The notes under the pieces are model-generated. The model was given only the letters and a program-made list of their open reading frames with translations. It was not told where the DNA came from and made no database searches. 6,350 nt of DNA, from NCBI GenBank assembly GCA_017935825.1, contig JAGBGW010000315.1, positions 1 to 6,350 of the forward strand, written 5' to 3'. The translations under genes and the position numbers were made by a program. Shown piece after piece: positions 1-4,738 of the stretch. The stretch's first letter is position 1. Each line of letters begins with the position of its first letter. The DNA is from Clostridia bacterium. Lineage in GTDB: Bacteria > Bacillota > Clostridia > Christensenellales > Maliibacteriaceae.

Positions 1-591
1 GATCAGCACGGCATCGGGTGCCTGCTGCAAGGGAGACACGGCGCGGGTGGAATCGTTATGGTCGCGCTCGATGACCTTGGCTAAGATATCCTCATAGTCC
101 GCTTCCTCGCCGCGGGCGATCAGCTCTTCATAGCGGCGGCGCGCACGCTCGGATGCATCAGCCGTCAGAAAGAATTTATGCTCCGCATCGGGCAAAACAT
201 ACATGCAAATGTCGCGGCCGTCCAGCACTGCACCCGAAACGCGGGCGGTCTCTCGCTGAAGGTTGACCATTTTCTCTCGCACGGGACCAAAAGCAGAAAC
301 ATTGGAGGCGGCAAAGGACACCTCTTCCGTTCGGATCAGGCCGTTTACATCCTCACCTTCAAGGAAGACATGCTGGGCGCCGTCCATGTATTTGACTTCG
401 ATATTGGCGTCGTTTACGATGCGCACCACAGTTTCTTCATCCTTGGTGTTTTCGCCTGCGCGAAGCACGGCAAGACCTGCGGCACGGTACATTGCGCCCG
501 TGTCCAGATACAGAATGTCATAATGCGCCGCAAGGCGTTTTGCAATGGTGGATTTTCCTGCACCGGAAGGTCCATCGATGGCAATTCTCAT
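1..591 (-). CDS. cmk: (d)CMP kinase (cytidylate kinase), C-terminus cut off by window edge
   Basis: This enzyme phosphorylates CMP and dCMP with ATP in the cytoplasm, feeding CTP/dCTP synthesis and recycling CMP from RNA and phospholipid turnover. I translated 197 codons. Visible are an N-terminal MRIAIDGPSGAGKST with the P-loop at about residues 7-14, the family signature DTGAMYRA at 30-37, the NMP-binding IRTEEVSFAAS stretch near 87-97, a DGRDI motif near 124-128, LPDAEHKFFLTA, and an arginine-rich lid (ERARRR). The family is about 220 residues long, so roughly 25 are missing beyond base 1. Two in-frame ATGs are possible, at 597 and 591. I chose 591 because the AAGGAG at 606-601 lies 9 nt upstream of it but only 3 nt upstream of the other. 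It follows the HutP-like gene with a 13-bp gap and shares its transcript. The DGRDI motif continues CMYVLPDA instead of the usual GTVVLPDA. Confidence 0.95.
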   Translation of the reverse strand, partial: MRIAIDGPSGAGKSTIAKRLAAHYDILYLDTGAMYRAAGLAVLRAGENTKDEETVVRIVNDANIEVKYMDGAQHVFLEGEDVNGLIRTEEVSFAASNVSAFGPVREKMVNLQRETARVSGAVLDGRDICMYVLPDAEHKFFLTADASERARRRYEELIARGEEADYEDILAKVIERDHNDSTRAVSPLQQAPDAVLI

Positions 592-600
592 TTTCATTCA

Positions 601-607
601 CTCCTTA
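601..607 (-). promoter_or_regulatory. cmk Shine-Dalgarno overlapping the upstream stop codon
   Basis: The minus-strand sequence TAAGGAG contains both the TAA stop of the HutP-like gene (607-605) and the AAGGAG ribosome binding site of cmk. A ribosome terminating on the first gene therefore sits on the second gene's initiation site, which suggests translational coupling. The spacing decides the cmk start: 9 nt to the ATG at 591, against only 3 nt to the ATG at 597. Confidence 0.8.
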
Positions 608-1021
608 AATAGCACGATGACCAAGACCGATCGCCACTTCGTTCAGATGCAGCAGACCGACCTGGAAAAAGATACAGACACTGACGTGTTCCCCATGGCG
701 GGCGATGCCGATTTTGCCGCCCACGTTGAAGCCCAGCGCCTTGTCAAAAATCTGGGCAAGCGCTTCACGGGCGGCACCTGCAACGGCGCCTTCCTCGTGA
801 TGGGTCTCACCAATGACACCCTCTCTTCTGGATGCCACAACGGCGCGCTCGATGACCTTGGGGGCTGCGTGCATCAGCTCGCCGCCATAGTCCACCGCAG
901 CGGTGATGATGCCGTCATTTGCCAGCTGGCGGCGCAGTGCACTTTCCTCCTCGCGGGAACGGGTGGTGCTGACCAAAATCGCCGCGCGGGCAACGTCTTT
1001 TGAACCGTAAATGTGTTCCAT
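605..1021 (-). CDS. HutP-family protein (putative RNA-binding antiterminator)
   Basis: This is a 138-residue cytoplasmic protein of the HutP family. The founding member in Bacillus subtilis binds leader RNA with histidine and Mg2+ and prevents termination ahead of the histidine-utilisation genes. I recognise this one from the conserved THHEEGAVAGAAREAL block (about 73-88), the glycine-rich NVGGKIGIARHGEHVSV block (99-115), and the C-terminal LLHLNEVAIGLGHRAI (123-138), all typical of clostridial members. The length fits the family. The start at 1021 is supported by GAGGAGA (1035-1029) 7 nt upstream. No hut genes are nearby. It sits directly upstream of cmk, so its RNA target and ligand cannot be inferred from the B. 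subtilis case. It probably has its own promoter near 1118-1149, with a leader of roughly 90 nt that can fold. Family assignment is good; function is open. Confidence 0.85.
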   Translation of the reverse strand: MEHIYGSKDVARAAILVSTTRSREEESALRRQLANDGIITAAVDYGGELMHAAPKVIERAVVASRREGVIGETHHEEGAVAGAAREALAQIFDKALGFNVGGKIGIARHGEHVSVCIFFQVGLLHLNEVAIGLGHRAI

Positions 1022-1066
1022 AGATTATTCTCCTCGTCCGACGGGAATCGAATCCATTCGGTTTTT

Positions 1067-1092
1067 TCGGGCGGATTTTCCTCCGCATCCGA
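1067..1092 (-). other. Hairpin in the leader of the HutP-like gene
   Basis: On the minus strand TCGG-AT-GCGGA, a 6-nt loop, then TCCGC-CCGA can form a 9-bp stem with a 2-nt bulge. The inner arms are 1086-1082 and 1075-1071. It lies between the predicted promoter and the start codon at 1021, and the minus-strand sequence after it is A-rich, not U-rich. It is therefore not an intrinsic terminator. It could be a leader structure or a protein-binding site. Whether it is used is unknown. Confidence 0.4.
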
Positions 1093-1117
1093 TCCAACGC
1101 TTGTCATTCCTATCAGA

Positions 1118-1149
1118 ATTATAATACATTCCAATGTTTTTCTGCACAA
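1118..1149 (-). promoter_or_regulatory. Probable promoter for the HutP-like gene and cmk
   Basis: The minus strand carries TTGTGC (1149-1144), a 17-nt spacer and TATTAT (1126-1121). This overlaps a perfect TATAAT at 1123-1118, which would give a 20-nt spacer from the same -35. The perfect TATAAT with a weak -35 suggests a sigma-A promoter, possibly helped by an activator. Transcription would begin near 1110, leaving a leader of about 90 nt before the ATG at 1021. Confidence 0.55.
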
Positions 1150-1201
1150 AATCCGTTCGGAAAAACTACAACGTACATTTGGGCGAGGAATGCTCGAGGT
1201 A

Positions 1202-1260
1202 TTTTGGTTGCAGAGAAGTCGCCTTAACCGGACGTTAGGGTGACTTCGATAAGACCAAAA
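1202..1260. repeat. 59-bp imperfect inverted repeat downstream of the flavoprotein gene
   Basis: Outer arms TTTTGGT (1202-1208) and ACCAAAA (1254-1260) enclose a symmetric 6/6-nt internal loop. Next come GAAGTC (1215-1220) and GACTTC (1242-1247), then further pairs (CC/GG and TTAA-like) with two mismatches around a short loop. The symmetry over 59 bp is unlikely to be chance. There is no U-tract after either arm on either strand, so it does not look like a standard intrinsic terminator, although its position 38 bp after the flavoprotein stop would suit a transcript end or an attenuator. Confidence 0.55.
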
Positions 1261-1297
1261 GACCCGGGCAGAACCGTCCAAATGCGAATGTGTTCGG

Positions 1298-2533
1298 TTA
1301 CCGTTGGACTGCTGCGACACCTGCAGCGTAACCTGTGCAAAATGCGATCTGCAGATTAAAACCACCTGTTTTTGCATCCACGTCGATGACTTCGCCTGCA
1401 AAGTACAGACCCTGCACCAGTTTGGAAGCCATGGTAGCAGGTGCGATCTCCTTGACCTTCACACCGCCGCGGGTGACGATGGCCTCACGAATGGGTGCAT
1501 AGGCGCAAAGATGCACGGGAAAGGCCTTCAAAAGGTCCACCAATGCCTGGCGCATGGGACGGGAAAGATTGGATACGGTGAGGTTTTCGGGGATATCGCA
1601 AAGCTCCAGGATCTCCCCTGCCATGGCGTGAGGAAGAAGTCCCTCCACAAGGCTTCGTGCAAGCTTCTTGGGATTTTCTGCAATGCGGCGGTCGATGCTT
1701 GCCGCCAACGCTTCGCGGTCAAGACCCGACTTTAAGTCCACCGTGCAGGTGACGTCGCACAATTCCTGCCGATCGATGATGGCAGAAAGGGTGAGGAACA
1801 AGGGACCCGACACGCCCATGTGGGTAAAGAGCATCTCGCCGATCTCCTGATAGAGCGTTTTTTTGCCGCATTTGGCGGTGAGCGTGACATTCTTCAAAGT
1901 AATACCTGCCCACTTGCCCGTCCAGGAATCGTCGGTATCAAAGCCGCACAGGGAAGCTCTTGGTTCCACCACGCTATGCCCTGCCTGTTTTGCCAAGGTA
2001 TAGCCATCACCTGTAGAGCCTGTGGTGGGGTAACTTACACCACCGCAGGTGACGATGACGGAATTTGCCTCGTAGGAATTTCCCTCCTCATCGATGACAC
2101 CTGTGACAACGCCGTCGTTAAGCATCAGTTCTTTGACACGGACGCCGTATTTCACCTTTGCCCCTGCAAATTTCATGGCGTTTTTCAGCGCATCGACGAT
2201 GTCGAATGCCTTGTCGGATTCGGGGAAAACACGTGCACCGCGCTCCACCTTCAGCTTGACACCCTGTTTTTGGAAAAACTCCATGGCATCCTGCGCGTTG
2301 AACATGGAATATGCAGAGTACAGGAACTTGGGGTTATGCTTGACGGCGGCGAAGAATCCATCCCTGTCGCAATCGTTGGTGACATTGCAGCGGCCTTTGC
2401 CCGTGATGGCGATCTTTCTGCCCGGCTTTTCATTGCGTTCCAGAACCAGCGTGGATGCGCCGTTTCGGGCGGCTGCATATGCCGCCATCATGCCTGCGGC
2501 ACCTGCACCGATGACAATTACATCGTATTTCAT
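1298..2533 (-). CDS. NAD(P)/FAD-dependent oxidoreductase, HI0933/BaiN-type family
   Basis: This is a 411-residue soluble flavoprotein of the HI0933 family, which includes BaiN of bile-acid-metabolising clostridia and other proteins of unknown substrate. The N-terminal Rossmann motif VIGAGAAG (7-14) and an acidic residue at the end of the second strand (LVLERNE, 29-35) bind the FAD ADP moiety. The family signature GRKIAITGKGRCNVTN follows at 38-53, then TCGGVSYPTTGSTGDGY (162-178), LFTHMGVSGPLFLTLS (235-250), and a C-terminal FAD-contact region with GLYFAGEVIDVDAKTGGFN (375-393). The frame is open further upstream, but the start at 2533 is preferred because MKYDVIVIGAG is the expected N-terminus and AGGAG (2545-2541) lies 7 nt before it. 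It starts one base after the stop of the RpiR-type gene, so the two are probably coupled. The substrate cannot be told from the sequence; a role in bile-acid reduction should not be assumed. Confidence 0.93.
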   Translation of the reverse strand: MKYDVIVIGAGAAGMMAAYAAARNGASTLVLERNEKPGRKIAITGKGRCNVTNDCDRDGFFAAVKHNPKFLYSAYSMFNAQDAMEFFQKQGVKLKVERGARVFPESDKAFDIVDALKNAMKFAGAKVKYGVRVKELMLNDGVVTGVIDEEGNSYEANSVIVTCGGVSYPTTGSTGDGYTLAKQAGHSVVEPRASLCGFDTDDSWTGKWAGITLKNVTLTAKCGKKTLYQEIGEMLFTHMGVSGPLFLTLSAIIDRQELCDVTCTVDLKSGLDREALAASIDRRIAENPKKLARSLVEGLLPHAMAGEILELCDIPENLTVSNLSRPMRQALVDLLKAFPVHLCAYAPIREAIVTRGGVKVKEIAPATMASKLVQGLYFAGEVIDVDAKTGGFNLQIAFCTGYAAGVAAVQR

Positions 2534-2534
2534 A

Positions 2535-3401
2535 TCACTGCTCCTGTGCATTCTTTTCAAAATAAGTTTCCGTCTCGTCCCAGACGCGCTCAAGGGAGCT
2601 CAAATACTCGGAGACCTCATCCTTCTTGGCAAGACCCAGGGCGACGATGAGGGCATTGATGACGGAAAGGGGTGCAACCAGCGAATCTGCAAAAAGCGCC
2701 ATATCGCTGCCTGCGATCAGGGCATGGTCACAGATGGCGGCAAGGGGCGAGATCATGGTGTCGGTCAGTGCGATGAGGCTTGCACCCTTGCGCTTTGCGT
2801 ACTGTACAGCTTCCACAGTACGGGAAGAGTAACGGGGAAAGCTCATGGCAAACAGCACATCGTTTTGATCGATGCGCACAAGACGCTCCATGACATGGGC
2901 AACGCCGTCGGAAATGACGTGAACATTGGGGAAAATATAGGTCAGGTAATGGCCAAAAAACTGTGCAAGGGGCGCAGAAGAGCGAAGGCCAAGCACATAG
3001 ATGTTTTCCGCTTTGAGCATGGCAGAGACCACCGCCTCAAAGGAGTCGGGGTCGATATCTTCCAATGTGGTTTTGATGTTATGCACGTCGCGCTTCAAAA
3101 CCGTGGGCAGCACGTCGCCCGTTGCCATATCTTCGGTCAGATTGATGCGCTGCACGGCGGTGGAGCGGACACGGAGCATCTCCTGCAAGGCGCGCTGCAT
3201 TTTGGGGTAGCCGTCGTAACCCATCAGCGCCGCAAAGCGAACCACGGTGGATTCGCTGACATTGGCTTCCACGGCAAGACGGGCGGCAGTCATCTGCACA
3301 GCCTTATCTGCATGTTCACTGATATAGTCGGCGATGCGCTTTTGACCTTTGCTAAGGCTTGCATATTTTGCGCTGATGCGATCGAGCAGGTCTCGAGTCA
3401 T
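2535..3401 (-). CDS. MurR/RpiR-family transcriptional regulator
   Basis: This 288-residue DNA-binding regulator has an N-terminal RpiR-type helix-turn-helix domain (about 1-77). Its recognition region is MTAARLAVEANVSESTVVRF (37-56), followed by GYDGYPKMQ (61-69). A C-terminal SIS domain (about 120-255) begins with AENIYVLGLRSSAPLAQFFG (131-150). SIS domains bind phosphosugars, and family members control sugar, amino-sugar or sialic-acid catabolism. No sugar transporter, isomerase or kinase is in the window, so the effector is unknown. The start at 3401 is chosen because AAAGGAG (3416-3410) lies 8 nt upstream; an ATG seven codons earlier has no such site. It is the middle gene of surE-regulator-flavoprotein, 33 bp after surE. 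Autoregulation through the shared promoter is possible but only inferred. Confidence 0.93.
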   Translation of the reverse strand: MTRDLLDRISAKYASLSKGQKRIADYISEHADKAVQMTAARLAVEANVSESTVVRFAALMGYDGYPKMQRALQEMLRVRSTAVQRINLTEDMATGDVLPTVLKRDVHNIKTTLEDIDPDSFEAVVSAMLKAENIYVLGLRSSAPLAQFFGHYLTYIFPNVHVISDGVAHVMERLVRIDQNDVLFAMSFPRYSSRTVEAVQYAKRKGASLIALTDTMISPLAAICDHALIAGSDMALFADSLVAPLSVINALIVALGLAKKDEVSEYLSSLERVWDETETYFEKNAQEQ

Positions 3402-3434
3402 GGGGCGTTCTCCTTTGAACAAAGCGAAATGAAA

Positions 3435-4181
3435 TCAGAAAGTATATTTTGCGCCGAGGCGGACAAGTTCGTCCATGGCGTTGAGGTCAAGATCGATGGG
3501 CGTGATGGTGGCATAGCCGTCATCCAGTGCGGTGAAGTCGTCAAGGAATTCCACCTGTTTGCCTTCTCTTGCAAGACCGACAAAGGTACAGCCCTCATCC
3601 GTGGGACGGACAAGTTCCGCCAATACATTATAACCGTGGCGGACCCACTTTACGCCCTTGAGGTCGTCATCGTCCACATTGGGCACGTTCAGATTCAGGC
3701 ACACGCCGGCAGGAATGTCGGACAAGATGCCCGATTCGATGACACGGGCTGCCACTTTTGCTGCCAAGGCAAAATTGCCGCCGCGATAGCAGTTGAGAGA
3801 AACCGCCAGTGCAGGGACATTCTTCATCGCCGCTTCCATGGCTGCGCCGCAGGTGCCCGAATACAGGATATCGGTGCCGATGTTGGAACCCTGATTGATG
3901 CCGCTGATCACAGCATCGAACTTTTCCCCCACCAGCCAGTGCAGGCCAAGGCGTGCGCAATCAGCAGGAGAGCCATCGGAGCGATAGGCTTCCACAGCCA
4001 AATCCTCCAACTCCACCTTTTCCACACGAAGGGGTACATCCACGCTGATCTTATGGCTGAAACCGCTGCGCTGGGATTCGGGGGCAATCATGACCACATC
4101 GTGGTATTTGGAAAGCTCTTTTGCCAGAGCGTTGATGCCCGGTGCGAAGATGCCATCATCGTTTGTCAAAAGCAGGCGCAT
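3435..4181 (-). CDS. surE: 5'/3'-nucleotidase SurE
   Basis: SurE is a divalent-metal-dependent phosphatase that dephosphorylates nucleoside 5'- or 3'-monophosphates and, in some bacteria, short polyphosphate. The 248-residue product has the usual family length. The metal site is complete: MRLLLTNDDG with D8 and D9, APESQRSGFSH with S39, and SGINQGSN with N96. The family block YSGTCGAAMEA follows at 107-117, with LNLNVPN near 161-167. There is no signal peptide, so it acts in the cytoplasm. The start at 4181 is supported by GAGG (4192-4189) 7 nt upstream and by the canonical MRLLLTNDDG N-terminus. It is the first gene of its transcription unit, behind a promoter at 4217-4245. Near a regulator and a flavoprotein it may serve nucleotide salvage or stress survival, but no specific link is shown. 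Confidence 0.97.
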   Translation of the reverse strand: MRLLLTNDDGIFAPGINALAKELSKYHDVVMIAPESQRSGFSHKISVDVPLRVEKVELEDLAVEAYRSDGSPADCARLGLHWLVGEKFDAVISGINQGSNIGTDILYSGTCGAAMEAAMKNVPALAVSLNCYRGGNFALAAKVAARVIESGILSDIPAGVCLNLNVPNVDDDDLKGVKWVRHGYNVLAELVRPTDEGCTFVGLAREGKQVEFLDDFTALDDGYATITPIDLDLNAMDELVRLGAKYTF

Positions 4182-4194
4182 TGTATTTCCTCAC

Positions 4195-4209
4195 AATAAA
4201 CGTTTTATT
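4195..4209. promoter_or_regulatory. Interrupted palindrome at the predicted surE transcription start
   Basis: AATAAA (4195-4200) and TTTATT (4204-4209) are perfect inverted arms around CGT. The element lies just downstream of the predicted -10 box and covers the expected transcription start and early leader. That position would suit a repressor operator, for example for the RpiR-type regulator encoded in the same operon. AT-rich palindromes of this size also occur by chance. Confidence 0.3.
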
Positions 4210-4216
4210 ACAAAAC

Positions 4217-4245
4217 AGTATACTATTTCCATGTGCAAAAAGCAA
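4217..4245 (-). promoter_or_regulatory. Sigma-A-type promoter of the surE operon
   Basis: The minus strand shows TTGCTT (4245-4240), an exact 17-nt spacer and TATACT (4222-4217), close to TTGACA-N17-TATAAT. Transcription would start near 4210, giving a leader of about 28 nt before the surE ATG at 4181. It is the only good promoter I see for surE, the RpiR-type gene and the flavoprotein gene. Confidence 0.75.
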
Positions 4246-4362
4246 AGAATTTTGCAACAAAAGATCGAATTCCTGCATTTTTCGTGAGAATTTCATGCAA
4301 ATTTAAGGGCATTTTCGATGAATCCTGCAATTAAGTGCAAGTTTAGGGTTGGATATTGTTTC

Positions 4363-4387
4363 GTAGGGGCGGCAACCTGCCGCCCGC
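4363..4387 (+). repeat. Hairpin repeat A, GTAGGGG-led
   Basis: GTAGGGG opens an 8-bp perfect stem GGGCGGCA (4367-4374) / TGCCGCCC (4378-4385) with loop ACC. It is the leftmost member of a local family of hairpins that share the outer GTAGGGG or CCCCTAC but differ in the inner word. Confidence 0.75.
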
Positions 4388-4409
4388 AAGCGATGGGGTT
4401 TATGGTGGG

Positions 4410-4459
4410 GATAGGCGATCAAACGGTATTTGTTCTTTCAGACAATCTGCACGCAGGGA
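4410..4459 (+). repeat. 50-bp direct repeat, copy 1
   Basis: This segment, containing TTGTTCTTTC and TCTGCACGCAGGGA, matches 4593-4641 at 43 of 50 aligned positions (six substitutions, one single-base gap) by hand alignment. It runs directly into the left arm of hairpin B, so repeat and hairpin belong to one composite unit. Confidence 0.75.
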
Positions 4460-4481
4460 CGTCGAGGGCGCCGTCCCCTAC
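4456..4481 (+). repeat. Hairpin repeat B, CCCCTAC-ended
   Basis: Arms GGGACG (4456-4461) and CGTCCC (4472-4477) enclose a 10-nt loop and end in CCCCTAC (4475-4481). The element is in the opposite orientation to hairpin A: read on the minus strand it begins GTAGGGGACGG. Confidence 0.7.
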
Positions 4482-4508
4482 GGGGCGTTTGAGATAGTTC
4501 AAACCATG

Positions 4509-4530
4509 TCGGGGCGATCATCGATCGCCC
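4509..4530 (+). repeat. Hairpin repeat C
   Basis: A perfect 8-bp stem GGGCGATC (4512-4519) / GATCGCCC (4523-4530) has loop ATC. It is preceded by GTCGGGG, one base different from the GTAGGGG that leads hairpin A, and has the same orientation as A. Confidence 0.7.
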
Positions 4531-4560
4531 GAAAGCGTTTGTGGTTCATCATGCGTTTGC

Positions 4561-4583
4561 GGGCGGCTGATAGCCGCCCCTAC
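4561..4583 (+). repeat. Hairpin repeat D, CCCCTAC-ended
   Basis: A perfect 8-bp stem GGGCGGCT (4561-4568) / AGCCGCCC (4572-4579) has loop GAT and ends in CCCCTAC (4577-4583). It has the same orientation as hairpin B. Confidence 0.75.
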
Positions 4584-4592
4584 ATTTGCAAT

Positions 4593-4641
4593 GATGGGCG
4601 AACAAAGGGTATTGTTCTTTCGGGCATTCTGCACGCAGGGA
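4593..4641 (+). repeat. 50-bp direct repeat, copy 2
   Basis: This is the second copy of the segment at 4410-4459, about 182 bp further on, with 43 of 50 aligned positions identical. It too runs straight into the left arm of a hairpin (E), but that hairpin has a different stem word. Confidence 0.75.
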
Positions 4642-4661
4642 GGGATAAATCCCTCCCCTAC
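4638..4661 (+). repeat. Hairpin repeat E, CCCCTAC-ended
   Basis: GGGAGGGA (4638-4645) pairs with TCCCTCCC (4650-4657) around a 4-nt loop and ends in CCCCTAC (4655-4661). It is preceded by GCACGCA, as hairpin B is, but carries a different stem sequence. Confidence 0.75.
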
Positions 4662-4694
4662 GGGAATTTGCAAATGATTCTCCCCCATTCAAGC

Positions 4695-4729
4695 AAAAAA
4701 GAGGTAAGGTACAAGACCTTACCTCTTTT
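4695..4729 (-). terminator. Intrinsic terminator of the oadB-oadA transcript
   Basis: A perfect 14-bp stem, AAAAGAGGTAAGGT on either strand (4697-4710 with 4716-4729), closes a 5-nt loop. On the minus strand it is followed by a run of T (4700-4695, partly within the stem base). It starts 9 bp after the oadA stop codon, as expected for a rho-independent terminator. The A-rich other flank gives four T on the plus strand as well, but no plus-strand gene needs it. Confidence 0.92.
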
Positions 4730-4738
4730 GTTATGCAA

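Larger units (their letters stand above)
4182..4738. other. 557-bp non-coding region between oadA and surE
   Basis: No credible gene lies here. From low to high coordinates it holds the surE leader and promoter (4182-4245), an AT-rich stretch with weak repeats (4246-4362), a mosaic of GC-rich hairpins with shared GTAGGGG/CCCCTAC ends (4363-4661), a short spacer, and the oadA terminator (4695-4729). Open frames that cross it, such as 4356-4742 on the plus strand, run through the hairpins and have no ribosome binding site or recognisable product. Confidence 0.8.

Noticed and set aside
178..1003. Plus-strand frames opposite cmk and the HutP-like gene (178-612 and 545-1003)
   Set aside because: Both are antisense to genes with clear family signatures and have no recognisable product.
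1048..1067. Plus-strand terminator from a CGAAT/ATTCG palindrome followed by six T
   Set aside because: The loop would be only 2 nt; a realistic loop leaves about 3 bp of stem. No plus-strand gene needs a terminator there.
1272..1299. AACCG/CGGTT inverted pair overlapping the flavoprotein stop codon
   Set aside because: Only 5 bp of stem with an 18-nt loop and no U-tract; it is likely chance.
874..1401. Minus-strand open frame of 175 codons across the gap before the HutP-like gene
   Set aside because: It starts inside the flavoprotein gene, crosses the inverted repeat and promoter, and overlaps the HutP-like gene in another frame. It has no good ribosome binding site and no domain.
2094..4199. 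Plus-strand open frame of 701 codons opposite the flavoprotein, RpiR-type and surE genes
   Set aside because: It is antisense to three well-recognised proteins, its translation is rich in His, Cys and Gly with no recognisable domain, and it has no ribosome binding site. Its length reflects codon bias on the coding strand.
4363..4661. CRISPR array
   Set aside because: The repeated hairpins differ in stem sequence, spacing and orientation, and there are no regular unique spacers or cas genes. A mobile or REP-like repeat cluster fits better.
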